Assembly (NCBI RefSeq): GCF_011752935.1
Contig: NZ_VWWO01000002.1
Location: 806,001 to 870,000, forward strand
Origin: Chitinophaga sp. Cy-1792
GTDB taxonomy: Bacteria > Bacteroidota > Bacteroidia > Chitinophagales > Chitinophagaceae
Reading direction: 5' to 3'
DNA length: 64,000 nt
The notes beneath the pieces are model-generated. The model was not told where the DNA came from. It did no database searches and saw only the letters and a program-made list of their open reading frames with translations. Positions 1-7,611 of the stretch are shown in pieces; within the stretch, counting starts at the first letter, position 1; the number at the start of each line of letters is the position of its first letter. The translations under genes were made by a program, and so were the position numbers.

Positions 1-1512
1 GATGACAGTTTTTGCGTTTTCAGCGTTGCCGAAAGCCTGGCCGTAGTAGCCCATAATGGTGGCATCGCTGTGGCTGGTGAAGTTCATGTACATGCTACCG
101 AAAATGCCTACTATCACTATTACACCAGCGGTGATCTGGGTCGACAGTGAAAGGCCTTTCAGCATGGCAGCCTGTTTATTCTCCGGCTTCAGTAATTCAT
201 CCAGTGCGAGAATTGCCATCACTACAAATGAGAAGGATGGAATAACGAGGGCCATTGCCGGTGCACGGAATTTATTATAAAGCGGCAGATGATAGAAAAG
301 GAATTCGTTGACTACCATGAAGTGGTTGCCCCATGCGAGGATGAAGCCGATAATAGTGATCGGTACCAGCCACCAGAGGTGCCAGCTGCGTACTATTATT
401 AATCCCAATACAAAGAGTAGGCAAATGATAGCACCTACGTATACAGGGCCGGAAGTTCCTTTAGGCTGGTCGCCATGGTACATCGGGAAAGGCAGCTGGT
501 TCATGGCCTGTTCAAGCTGTGCTTCAGGTACACCAATGTTAGTCAGGGCTTTAGCTACATTCGAGTTAGGGCCTGGTTTTGCACTGGAAGCATTACCTGC
601 ATAGCCAGGAATCAGGAAGGTAAATGATTCAGACAAACCATAGCTCCAGTCGTAGGCATAGTTGATATCCAGACCGGTAGATTTGGTATCTTTTTTACTG
701 TTGCCGGATTCATCAGGAGAGGCGATAGTCAGTTCAGACTTGCTGCCACGCATGGTGTAGTCCGTATATTCCTTGGTGATCATCAATGCGTTCATGTTGG
801 GCAGGGTAGCCAGAATAGCGGCTACTGCGAGCACAACAGATGCTTTGAAGAAATCAGGTAATTGTTTTTCCCTGAGGGCGCGTACAAAAGCAGCGATGGC
901 CAGTACGGCGATGCAGATCAGGGTATAATAGATCACCTGGAGGTGATTGTTATAGATAAAAAGACCGGTAGCGAGTGTTGTGAGTGCGAATCCGCTGATC
1001 AGTTTCCGGTTGTAGGTCAGTAATATACCTGCGAATACGGCCGGCATCAGTGCGATGTCGTACATTTTTGTAACGTGGCCGACATCAATAATAATAACGT
1101 TATAGGTGCAGAAGGCAAATGCTATGGCGCCTAATATCCTGATCCAGTACCTGATATTCAGTACACAGGCGAGCAGGTACATACATGCCATTGCGAGGAA
1201 GAGCATGTTGATAGGGTCTGGCAGGAACAGGCATACAGCGCGGTTTACGATGGCGAGCTTGTTGGCGTTAGGGCCGGTATACACCACATAAGTTGGCATC
1301 CCGCCGAACATGCTGTTAGACCACAGCGGAATGTCGCCGGTACGTTCATAATAATCTTTTGCTTCTTTGGCCATTCCCTGCACGTTCATCATGTCGGACT
1401 GGTTTACTACTTTCCCTTCCATAACGGGGGAGCAGTAAACAGTGGCCAGGATCAGGAAGATACCAATAGCCGCCAAATGTGGAAGTATGGCTTTTAGCCA
1501 GTTTTGCTTCAT
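1..1512 (-). CDS. YfhO-family membrane protein (3' end outside window)
   Basis: The reading frame starts at 1512 on the minus strand and runs open through base 1, so 504 residues are visible and the C-terminus is missing. The N-terminus (MKQNWLKAILPHLAAIG) leads straight into a hydrophobic segment, and many more hydrophobic segments follow, separated by a large loop at about residues 250-330. The loop content and the YTDYTMRGSKSEL-type stretch resemble Bacteroidota members of the YfhO family, large multi-pass proteins linked to glycosyl transfer or envelope glycosylation. The exact substrate cannot be read from the sequence. A good promoter lies at 1542-1573. The neighbouring small membrane protein is divergent. 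Family assignment is by recognition of the overall pattern; confidence is moderate to good. Confidence 0.75.
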   Translation of the reverse strand, partial: MKQNWLKAILPHLAAIGIFLILATVYCSPVMEGKVVNQSDMMNVQGMAKEAKDYYERTGDIPLWSNSMFGGMPTYVVYTGPNANKLAIVNRAVCLFLPDPINMLFLAMACMYLLACVLNIRYWIRILGAIAFAFCTYNVIIIDVGHVTKMYDIALMPAVFAGILLTYNRKLISGFALTTLATGLFIYNNHLQVIYYTLICIAVLAIAAFVRALREKQLPDFFKASVVLAVAAILATLPNMNALMITKEYTDYTMRGSKSELTIASPDESGNSKKDTKSTGLDINYAYDWSYGLSESFTFLIPGYAGNASSAKPGPNSNVAKALTNIGVPEAQLEQAMNQLPFPMYHGDQPKGTSGPVYVGAIICLLFVLGLIIVRSWHLWWLVPITIIGFILAWGNHFMVVNEFLFYHLPLYNKFRAPAMALVIPSFSFVVMAILALDELLKPENKQAAMLKGLSLSTQITAGVIVIVGIFGSMYMNFTSHSDATIMGYYGQAFGNAENAKTVI

Positions 1513-1535
1513 CGGATATTTCAGATTTAGTTTTA
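1503..1535 (+). promoter_or_regulatory. Possible promoter for the small membrane protein/transporter pair
   Basis: TTTG (1503-1506) is followed after 21 bases by TAGTTTTA (1528-1535), one mismatch from TAnnTTTG. It lies 39 bases before the start at 1575 and overlaps the divergent YfhO start region, so the two promoters face each other. Confidence 0.35.
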
Positions 1536-1541
1536 AAGAAA

Positions 1542-1573
1542 CAAAAATAACTGTAATTTATCCGAAATTTCAA
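1542..1573 (-). promoter_or_regulatory. Promoter for the YfhO-type gene
   Basis: On the minus strand TTG (1571-1573) is followed after 21 bases by TATTTTTG (1542-1549). This fits the Bacteroidota sigma-ABfr form TTTG-N19-21-TAnnTTTG. It leaves a leader of about 30 bases before the start at 1512. Confidence 0.55.
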
Positions 1574-1574
1574 T

Positions 1575-1856
1575 ATGGGCTGGATTCGTTTTCTGTTAAA
1601 ATTTGTGTTTATCTGCAATGTGTGCTTTATTATCGGCGAAATACTACGTATTATATCTTATAATCATGCCCTTGATGCCGTTGTAAATCATATACTGATA
1701 TTGGGAGTAGGAATTGCGATGCCCGTCAATTTATTACTGAGTATAATCGTTGCTGTTTTATTACTGATAAGAAAAATAACGTGGCAATCATTACCACCTT
1801 GGGTATATTTGCTTAATCTGTTAATTCTAATAGTTCAACTAATAGTAACCTTCTAA
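1575..1856 (+). CDS. Small two- or three-span membrane protein, function unknown
   Basis: This 93-residue product is almost wholly hydrophobic. A first segment covers about residues 6-30, a second about 40-65, and a third about 74-93, with charged residues (RK) only in short turns. No family is recognised. It is probably real, because its stop codon (1854-1856) is one base before the ATG of the queuosine-precursor transporter at 1858, the spacing expected of a co-translated pair. It may assist that transporter or simply be a neighbour. The start at 1575 sits inside the divergent promoter region, so a later start cannot be excluded, although no internal ATG occurs before the first hydrophobic stretch. 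Confidence 0.55.
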   Translation: MGWIRFLLKFVFICNVCFIIGEILRIISYNHALDAVVNHILILGVGIAMPVNLLLSIIVAVLLLIRKITWQSLPPWVYLLNLLILIVQLIVTF

Positions 1857-1857
1857 A

Positions 1858-2664
1858 ATGATCAAACATTTTCTGAATGATAAGCCCACAAAGCTATTCA
1901 TCATTTTTGCCTGTTTTTTTGTTGCGAATGCCCTGATTGCAGAATGTATCGGAGGAAAATTATTTCTGCTCGAGCAGATGGTAGGATTGCCGGTACATAG
2001 TTTTACTGTATTTGGTGAGAAGGGTTTATCACTGACACTTACTGCCGGTGTGTTATTGTGGCCGCTGGAATTTGTCATGACGGACGTTGTTAATGAATAT
2101 TATGGCCCTAAGGCGGTGAAAAGGATTTCGTATATCGCGGTATGTATGATTTCTTATGCCTTTATCATGTTTTTTGTGGCTATGCAGGTACCAGCCTCCG
2201 ATTTCTGGCGTACCAGTAAGGTAACAGACGGTGTTCCAGATATGCAGAACGCGTTTGTACAGATATTCGGACAAGGTATGTGGATCATCTTTGCGAGTCT
2301 GACCGCCTTTTTGGTGAGTCAGCTGGTGGATGTAACCGTATTTCACCATATTAAGCGTCGTACGGGTAATAAACATGTATGGCTGCGTGCAACAGGAAGT
2401 ACGCTGGTGTCGCAGCTGGTAGACAGCTTTATCGTATTGTTTATAGCTTTCAAAGTAGGGCAGGGCTGGACCTGGCAGCGGGTACTGGCCATTTGTGTTG
2501 TTAACTACACCTACAAAGCCATCGTAGCTATCGCGTTAACGCCTTTAATTTACATACTGGAGCACAGGATCAACAAGTTCCTCGGCCATGAAACTGCCGA
2601 GCGTATGAAAGCGGAGGCCATGGGCCAGGAGCATCCGTTGGTGGCGCCTATCAACGTAGATTAA
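1858..2664 (+). CDS. Queuosine precursor transporter (YhhQ/VUT family)
   Basis: The 268-residue product matches the YhhQ/VUT family (formerly DUF165), inner-membrane proteins that import queuosine precursors such as preQ0/preQ1 for tRNA wobble-base modification. Evidence is the length, the multiple hydrophobic segments, and the family signature TDVVNEYYG at residues 75-83, followed by charged KAVKR. A second conserved-looking acidic block is SQLVDVTVFHHIK in the middle, and SQLVDSFIVLF later. The gene follows a small membrane protein with a one-base gap, and a strong bidirectional terminator (2682-2714) follows it. There are no other queuosine genes in view, so import from outside is the likely role. 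Confidence in the family is high; the exact precursor is unknown. Confidence 0.88.
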   Translation: MIKHFLNDKPTKLFIIFACFFVANALIAECIGGKLFLLEQMVGLPVHSFTVFGEKGLSLTLTAGVLLWPLEFVMTDVVNEYYGPKAVKRISYIAVCMISYAFIMFFVAMQVPASDFWRTSKVTDGVPDMQNAFVQIFGQGMWIIFASLTAFLVSQLVDVTVFHHIKRRTGNKHVWLRATGSTLVSQLVDSFIVLFIAFKVGQGWTWQRVLAICVVNYTYKAIVAIALTPLIYILEHRINKFLGHETAERMKAEAMGQEHPLVAPINVD

Positions 2665-2681
2665 TCTGAAGAATATAAGAA

Positions 2682-2714
2682 AAGCCCTCCTTCTGCAAAG
2701 TGGAAGGAGGGCTT
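2682..2714. terminator. Bidirectional terminator between the YhhQ-type and Nudix genes
   Basis: A perfect 12-bp stem (AAGCCCTCCTTC at 2682-2693 with its complement at 2703-2714) closes a 9-base loop and is flanked by T-rich sequence on the + side and A-rich on the other. It lies between two convergent stop codons. Confidence 0.85.
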
Positions 2715-2723
2715 CTTTATTTA

Positions 2724-3176
2724 TTAATATTTTTCTTTCACCATCTTCGCCACTACCTTATCAATAGGCAGGTTGACGGATGCTTCGGAGAAATCCTCCC
2801 AGTCGATCCATCTGGCTCTTTCCATTTCGTCCGTGCCTTCCGGTACCTCGAAATCGAATGGTTTATCGATCGTTGGCGCTACAAAAGCGGAGGTAGGTGT
2901 AACCAGATAGTATATAGAGATGATCTGTGTTACATTATCAAAAGCGGAGATCTGGAAGAAGTCGGTGGTGTAGATATGTTCTACTACTTTTACGTCCTGG
3001 CTGAGTTCTTCCTGCCATTCGCGTACAATGCACTCCAGGGTGCCTTCGCCAAATTCGAGTCCGCCGCCGGGGAACTTGGTATAGTAACCGCCACGGATAT
3101 ATTCATCACTTACCAGCACCTGTTTTTTCTCATTGATCATGATGCCGTATACTCTAACGTTGAAACCTGTTTGCAT
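2724..3176 (-). CDS. Nudix hydrolase
   Basis: The 150-residue product carries a Nudix box, the metal-binding motif of pyrophosphohydrolases acting on nucleoside diphosphate derivatives. G38-x5-E44-x7-REWQEE (52-57) is present. The final Gly of the textbook motif is Ser59, so the box is slightly degenerate, but all metal-binding Glu residues are kept. The substrate cannot be told from sequence. It is the last gene of a dapF-corA-nudix operon: the stop of corA is 21 bases upstream of this ATG. The stop lies just before the shared terminator. Nothing ties its activity to lysine synthesis beyond the shared transcript. Confidence 0.88.
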   Translation of the reverse strand: MQTGFNVRVYGIMINEKKQVLVSDEYIRGGYYTKFPGGGLEFGEGTLECIVREWQEELSQDVKVVEHIYTTDFFQISAFDNVTQIISIYYLVTPTSAFVAPTIDKPFDFEVPEGTDEMERARWIDWEDFSEASVNLPIDKVVAKMVKEKY

Positions 3177-3197
3177 ATGGAAGTATTGTATATCGGA

Positions 3198-4136
3198 TTA
3201 GAACCATCTCTTCTTCATAAAATACCAGCTGATAATCACTGAAATTGCTATGGAGAGCATGATGGGTATATAAAAAGCGTGCATGGTATGCTGATAGGGA
3301 ATATCTACGTTCATGCCGTAGATGCTGGCTACCAGCATAGGGAAAGTCAGTACGATGGTGATGGACGTGAGTCGTTTCATCACTACGTTGAGGTTATTGG
3401 AAATGATACTGGCGAAAGCATCCATGGTACCGCTGAGGATGTTGGTATATGTGTTTGCCATTTCCAGTGCCTGGGAAGTGTCTACGATCAGGTCGTTGAG
3501 GAATTCCTTTTCATCTTCGTTGAGGCCGAGGAAATTCGTGCGTTCCAGTTTCATGAGCAGCAGTTCGTTGCTACGGAGGGCGGTCACGAAGTAAACGAGG
3601 CTTTTCTGAATACGCATGAGGGCCAGCAGCTCTTCGTTTCTGTTGGAATCGTAGAGTTTTTGTTCCAGCATATTCCTGCGTTGATTGATTTCCTTGAGAT
3701 GATCGAGGAAGTTGACAACCACTTTTTCAAATATTTTGAGCACCATCATATTTCTCTTTTCAGAGGAGCGGTTATGGAAGGTGTTGAGGAATTTTTTGAT
3801 AGCGGTGTTGTCGAAGGAATTTACCGTGATGATCTGGTTATGTGTGAGAATGATCACGATGGGGATGGTGATGTAGTAGGCATCACTATCATTGAAGGAA
3901 TTATTTTCTGTAGGTGTTTTAATAACGATCAGCCTGACCTTGTCTTCGAGCTCATAGCGGGAGCGTTCATCGATATCGAGGGAATCGGTGAGGAAGTCGA
4001 GGGGGATGTCCAGGTTTTCTGACAGCAGTTCGAATTCGCTTTGTTTCAGTGGAGGTGTGATGTTTATCCAGGCTCCGTCGTCGGGAGCCTGGATAGCCAC
4101 TGTTTTACCATCAATATTTTTAAAATACTGGATCAT
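3198..4136 (-). CDS. corA: CorA-family divalent cation transporter
   Basis: The 312-residue product has the CorA layout: a charged cytoplasmic N-terminal domain of about 250 residues with long helices, then two C-terminal hydrophobic helices ending in KKRWF. The signature YGMN is at residues 273-276, at the end of the first membrane helix, and forms the pore entrance for Mg2+ (or Co2+/Ni2+) in this family. The MPE loop found in many CorA proteins is replaced by VDIPYQH, so ion selectivity may differ. The gene sits between dapF (30-base gap) and the Nudix gene (21-base gap) on one apparent transcript. Confidence 0.88.
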   Translation of the reverse strand: MIQYFKNIDGKTVAIQAPDDGAWINITPPLKQSEFELLSENLDIPLDFLTDSLDIDERSRYELEDKVRLIVIKTPTENNSFNDSDAYYITIPIVIILTHNQIITVNSFDNTAIKKFLNTFHNRSSEKRNMMVLKIFEKVVVNFLDHLKEINQRRNMLEQKLYDSNRNEELLALMRIQKSLVYFVTALRSNELLLMKLERTNFLGLNEDEKEFLNDLIVDTSQALEMANTYTNILSGTMDAFASIISNNLNVVMKRLTSITIVLTFPMLVASIYGMNVDIPYQHTMHAFYIPIMLSIAISVIISWYFMKKRWF

Positions 4137-4166
4137 CAGGGAGTGCGGGTGGAAGGATAAGAATAA

Positions 4167-4952
4167 TTACCTGAGTGTGATCTGTCCTTCGAAAACGAGG
4201 GTAGCAGGGCCACAGAGCCAGATATTATCGAAGGTACGTTCACCGGTTTTGGTGAAGCGAACTTCCAGCTGACCGCCCAGTGTCTGAACGGGAATGGTGT
4301 ATTCTTTTTCTTCGTTGCCGGCAGAAGTAAGTGCGGCGGCGGTTACGCCGGTTCCGCAGGAGTAGGTTTCATCTTCCACACCTCTTTCGTAGGTGCGTAC
4401 GAAGATGCCATTTTCAAAAGGCTGTACGAAGTTGACGTTGGTGCCAACAGCTGCAAACCTTTCGTTGTAGCGGATGGCGCGGCCTTCGTTGAAAACGTCT
4501 ACAGCCTGTACATCATCTACATGTTTTACAAAGTGAGGGGAGCCGGTGTTGAGGTAATAGTAGAGTGGACCATGTTCCACATCGTCTACATCCTGCATTT
4601 TGAGATTCACCCAGCTATCGCCGTCCATGGTGGCTTCGTGTTCACCATCTACTGCGATAAAGAAGAAGCTGCCATCGCCAACGCCCATTTTATTGGCAAA
4701 GGCAACGAGGCAGCGGCCACCGTTACCACACATGGTGCCTTCGCGGCCGTCGGCATTATAATATTTCATGGCGAAGTCATAGTCTTCGCTCTTATTTAAC
4801 AGCATTAATCCGTCTGCACCGATACCGAATCTGCGATCGCAGAGTTCGTGGACCTGTTCGTCTGTAAGCCAGTCGTACTGGCCGTTACGGTTGTCCATGA
4901 TGACGAAGTCGTTTCCTGTTCCCTGGTATTTGTAAAAATGAATCTGATTCAT
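4167..4952 (-). CDS. dapF: Diaminopimelate epimerase
   Basis: DapF interconverts LL- and meso-diaminopimelate in lysine and peptidoglycan synthesis in the cytoplasm. The 261-residue product starts MNQIHFYKYQGTGNDFV, typical of the family, and has both catalytic cysteines: Cys75 in MCGNGGRC and Cys199 in SCGTG. The open frame extends upstream to 5084, but that extension has no family similarity and would run through two large hairpins, so the ATG at 4952 is chosen. A TATATTTG -7-like box ends five bases before this ATG, so the message may have almost no leader. It is the first gene of the dapF-corA-nudix operon. Confidence 0.95.
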   Translation of the reverse strand: MNQIHFYKYQGTGNDFVIMDNRNGQYDWLTDEQVHELCDRRFGIGADGLMLLNKSEDYDFAMKYYNADGREGTMCGNGGRCLVAFANKMGVGDGSFFFIAVDGEHEATMDGDSWVNLKMQDVDDVEHGPLYYYLNTGSPHFVKHVDDVQAVDVFNEGRAIRYNERFAAVGTNVNFVQPFENGIFVRTYERGVEDETYSCGTGVTAAALTSAGNEEKEYTIPVQTLGGQLEVRFTKTGERTFDNIWLCGPATLVFEGQITLR

Positions 4953-4957
4953 GGGTA

Positions 4958-4965
4958 CAAATATA
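4958..4965 (-). promoter_or_regulatory. -7 box immediately upstream of dapF
   Basis: TATATTTG on the minus strand matches TAnnTTTG exactly and ends five bases before the dapF ATG. No convincing TTTG is found 19-21 bases upstream, so the call is tentative. If used, transcription would begin at or next to the start codon. Confidence 0.35.
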
Positions 4966-5029
4966 TATTCTTTTTTTGGGCAGATGATGATATGGGAGAA
5001 AGGATTACTATTTGTTGTTTTTTGTTGGG

Positions 5030-5115
5030 CTTTCCCATCGGGACGCCTTCGGCATCCCGATGGGAAGGTGATATAGGGCGCCACCGCAGGTGGCGCCCTA
5101 TATCACATGGGAAAG
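5030..5115. repeat. Compound palindromic element (two hairpins within an outer inverted repeat)
   Basis: Hairpin one pairs 5032-5047 with 5051-5066 (16 bp, one mismatch, 3-base loop TTC). Hairpin two pairs 5068-5085 with 5089-5106 (18 bp, perfect, loop GCA). CTTTCCCAT at 5030-5038 and ATGGGAAAG at 5107-5115 bracket both. There is no T-run, so it does not look like a normal terminator. The structure recalls REP-like intergenic elements, but no second copy is visible in this window. The rest of 4966-5289 contains only a weak 9-bp inverted repeat (5172-5180 with 5209-5217). Confidence 0.7.
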
Positions 5116-5289
5116 ATGTAACGTATGGGCATTCCGCAGCGTAATGGTAAAACGAATAGCAGAAGGGAGTATGAGGCGTTGTGAATTATGGGAAACATTT
5201 GGGAAACAAACGCCTCAGAATGGCAATAATGAGCAATGCAGCGTTGTGTAAATAATCGGCGCAAACCTTAATGGGAATCATATAACGAA

Positions 5290-5316
5290 AAAAGCCAGGA
5301 CGATGTCCTGGCTTTT
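5290..5316 (-). terminator. Terminator of tRNA-Cys
   Basis: A perfect 12-bp stem (5290-5301 with 5305-5316) with a 3-base loop begins three bases past the tRNA 3' end and ends in a T-run on the minus strand. Confidence 0.8.
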
Positions 5317-5318
5317 CG

Positions 5319-5389
5319 AGGTTTCAAGCGGATTCGAACCGCTGTACGAGCTTTTGCAGAGCTCTGCCTAGCCACTCGGCCATGAAACC
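5319..5389 (-). tRNA. tRNA-Cys (anticodon GCA)
   Basis: Read on the minus strand, the 71-base sequence folds into a cloverleaf. Acceptor GGTTTCA pairs with TGAAACC, the T arm has GCGGTTCGAATCCGC, and the anticodon arm GAGCT-CTGCAAA-AGCTC shows anticodon GCA. The discriminator base is U, as expected for tRNA-Cys. CCA is not encoded. A canonical promoter and a hairpin terminator flank it, so it forms a single-gene unit. Confidence 0.95.
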
Positions 5390-5452
5390 TTATATTTGCA
5401 ATGTTACTATTTTTCACCCGTTTCGTAGCATTGTGTTTCGTTGTTGGGATTG

Positions 5453-5483
5453 CAAAAGTAGTAAAATTCTGATAATCACCAAA
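5453..5483 (-). promoter_or_regulatory. Promoter of tRNA-Cys
   Basis: On the minus strand TTTG (5480-5483), exactly 19 bases, then TACTTTTG (5453-5460): a perfect match to the Bacteroidota consensus. The same architecture precedes tRNA-Lys at 22586. Confidence 0.8.
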
Positions 5484-5592
5484 TATTATTTAAAAAATAT
5501 CTAAAAAAATATTTTGATAATAGTTCAGAACATAGGAATATTGGGCATCAGAACTAGGTTTTGAATGCTATTGAGAATTTAAAAATACTAAC

Positions 5593-6471
5593 ATGGACAA
5601 ACGTATCGCCGAATCAGAACTGATTATTAATAGCCGTGGTGCCGTATATCACCTGGATGTAAGACCTGAGGAACTCGCCCATACTATCATTACAGTTGGC
5701 GACCCGGACAGAGTTGGTGCAGTGAGTCAGCACTTTGACAAAATTGAAGGTAAATATCAGCACCGCGAATTTGTAACCCATACCGGTTATATTGGAAATA
5801 AACGCCTGTCTGTTGTATCAACAGGTATCGGCACTGATAATATAGATATCGTTTTTAACGAGCTGGATGCGCTGGTGAATATTGATTTTAACACCCGCCT
5901 CGTGAAAAAGGACATTACTTCCCTGCAGATTATCCGCCTGGGAACTTCCGGTGCTTTACAGGAAGGTATTCCGGTAGACAGCTTCGTGGTTTCTTCTTTC
6001 GGGCTGGGGTTAGATAACCTGATGCCTTATTATTTATTTGAAAACAGTACCGAAGAAAAACAGCTGCTAGAAGCTTTCCGTGGTCAGGTAGCCCTGCACC
6101 CGGGTAGTGCCAGTCCTACCATTTTTGCTGCTGCGGATTCGCTGGCGAAACACTTCACTGATGGGTTCTATTCCGGTATTACCGTTACCTGTCCTGGTTT
6201 CTATGCACCACAGGGACGCGTGCTGAGAGGCACCCTGAGCAATCCGAACCTGATTGATAACCTCACTCAGTTTTCGTATAACCATCACCGTATTTCCAAC
6301 TTCGAAATGGAGACTTCCGGTATTTATGGTATGGGTCGTGTGTTAGGCCACCAGTGCTTATCCGTAAGTGCGATTGTAGCGAACCGTATCCGCCAGGAAT
6401 TCAGTAAAGACGGCGGTGCGGCTGTGGCGGCACTGATTAAAAAAGGTCTTGAAATTATAGCTGCTATCTAA
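5593..6471 (+). CDS. Nucleoside phosphorylase (uridine phosphorylase-like)
   Basis: The 292-residue product belongs to the PNP/UDP phosphorylase family, which cleaves nucleosides with phosphate to give base and ribose-1-phosphate in salvage. Visible family marks are the phosphate-site segment TVGDPDRVGAVS near residue 37, the STGIGTDNIDIV stretch near 78, RLGTSGALQEGIPV near 120, and NFEMETSGIYG near 240, where the Met-Glu pair contacts ribose. The pyrimidine/uridine assignment rests on general resemblance and is less certain than the family. It is a single gene ending in a bidirectional terminator. No strong promoter motif was found upstream. Confidence 0.85.
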   Translation: MDKRIAESELIINSRGAVYHLDVRPEELAHTIITVGDPDRVGAVSQHFDKIEGKYQHREFVTHTGYIGNKRLSVVSTGIGTDNIDIVFNELDALVNIDFNTRLVKKDITSLQIIRLGTSGALQEGIPVDSFVVSSFGLGLDNLMPYYLFENSTEEKQLLEAFRGQVALHPGSASPTIFAAADSLAKHFTDGFYSGITVTCPGFYAPQGRVLRGTLSNPNLIDNLTQFSYNHHRISNFEMETSGIYGMGRVLGHQCLSVSAIVANRIRQEFSKDGGAAVAALIKKGLEIIAAI

Positions 6472-6479
6472 GCAGCATC

Positions 6480-6505
6480 AGCGTCTCTACATTAGTAGAG
6501 ACGCT
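6480..6505. terminator. Bidirectional terminator
   Basis: AGCGTCTCTAC (6480-6490) pairs perfectly with 6495-6505 around a 4-base loop, between the convergent nucleoside phosphorylase and alcohol dehydrogenase genes. T-rich sequence follows on the + side. Confidence 0.8.
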
Positions 6506-6513
6506 TACTTTTA

Positions 6514-7524
6514 TTATAAGGTTATCATTGCCTTGATCACGTTATTTTCCGGCCGTACCCACTGCGGGAATGCTGCTACCGCTTCTTCAAAGGTGGCACG
6601 ATGTGTAATCATCTTCAACGGTGAAATCTTCTGCTCGCGGATACAATCCATCACATACTGAAAATCTGCTACCGTCGCATTCCTGCTGCTCATCAACGTA
6701 GTTTCTCTTTTATGGAATTCAGGGTGGCTGTATATCAGTTCTTTTTTCTGTAAACCTATCAGCACAATTCTGCCGCCATGGGCAAGATATTGGAGGCAGT
6801 TATTGATGGCCTGCTGATTGCCTGATGCATCGATGACCACACTGCAATATTCGTTATTGGTGATCTTTGCTATCTCTCCCGTAACATCCTCTCCCAATAC
6901 ATTAATAATTGTAATCTCCGGAAATAAATCTTTACAGAAAGCCAGGCGTTGCTGGTTCACATCCAGCATAATCACCGTTGCACCTGCCTGTAGCGCAAAC
7001 GCAGCAGCCCCCAGGCCAATAGGGCCTGCGCCCATGATTAGTACCTGCTCACCCGCTTTTACAGCAGCGCGGCGGATCCCGTGTGCGCTGATAGCCAGCG
7101 GCTCTGTGAGCGCCAGTTCGTCCAGTGTCATATCATTGCCTGCTATGACGGCTTTATTGGGCACCAGCATGAATTCTTTCATGCCGCCGTCTATATGTAC
7201 ACCGGCCACCTGTATACTGCTACAGCAGTTCGGTTTTTGTTGCCGGCAGGCGATACAGGTGCCACAGGCATAATAGGGGATGATGGTCACTTTGCTGCCG
7301 GGGTGCAGTTCCGGATCAGTGGTTTCAACTATTTCGGCGGCCAGTTCATGACCTAATATGCGCGGGTAGGTGAAGTAAGGCTGTGTGCCGTCATACGCGT
7401 GGATGTCAGTACCACAGATGCCGATGCGTTTGATCTGCAGCAGGGTATGGCCGGCGGTGAGTGCCGGGATGGGTGCTTCGGTATAAATCAGTTGTCCTGG
7501 TTCCAGGCATTGAATTAATTTCAT
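6514..7524 (-). CDS. Zinc-dependent sugar/polyol dehydrogenase (MDR, RspB-like)
   Basis: The 336-residue product is a medium-chain dehydrogenase. Catalytic zinc ligands are Cys37, His59 and Glu60 (ICGTD ... LGHE). The structural zinc site is Cys87, Cys90, Cys93 and Cys101. The Rossmann GxGxxG is in MGAGPIGLG near residue 165. Sequence flavour is closest to RspB/L-idonate or L-gulonate 5-dehydrogenase-type enzymes that oxidise a secondary alcohol of a sugar acid or polyol with NAD(P). The exact substrate is unknown. It is divergent from an AraC-family regulator with an 87-base spacer, so that regulator probably controls it in response to the same sugar. Confidence 0.85.
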   Translation of the reverse strand: MKLIQCLEPGQLIYTEAPIPALTAGHTLLQIKRIGICGTDIHAYDGTQPYFTYPRILGHELAAEIVETTDPELHPGSKVTIIPYYACGTCIACRQQKPNCCSSIQVAGVHIDGGMKEFMLVPNKAVIAGNDMTLDELALTEPLAISAHGIRRAAVKAGEQVLIMGAGPIGLGAAAFALQAGATVIMLDVNQQRLAFCKDLFPEITIINVLGEDVTGEIAKITNNEYCSVVIDASGNQQAINNCLQYLAHGGRIVLIGLQKKELIYSHPEFHKRETTLMSSRNATVADFQYVMDCIREQKISPLKMITHRATFEEAVAAFPQWVRPENNVIKAMITL

Positions 7525-7578
7525 GTGACAAATTTATTATCTGGCTTTATGGTGATACTCCTGCACAAGCATTAAAAA

Positions 7579-7608
7579 TTGCTGTATATTACCATCCTGA
7601 TACTTTAG
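7579..7608 (+). promoter_or_regulatory. Promoter-like motif directly before the AraC gene
   Basis: TTG (7579-7581), 19 bases, then TACTTTAG (7601-7608), one mismatch from TAnnTTTG. It ends three bases before the ATG at 7612, which would give a leaderless message. It lies in the 87-base divergent spacer. Confidence 0.4.
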
Positions 7609-7611
7609 CAT

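Noticed and set aside
4953..5084. Upstream extension of dapF
   Set aside because: The added 44 residues are unlike any DapF and pass through the palindromic element; the ATG at 4952 gives a normal length.
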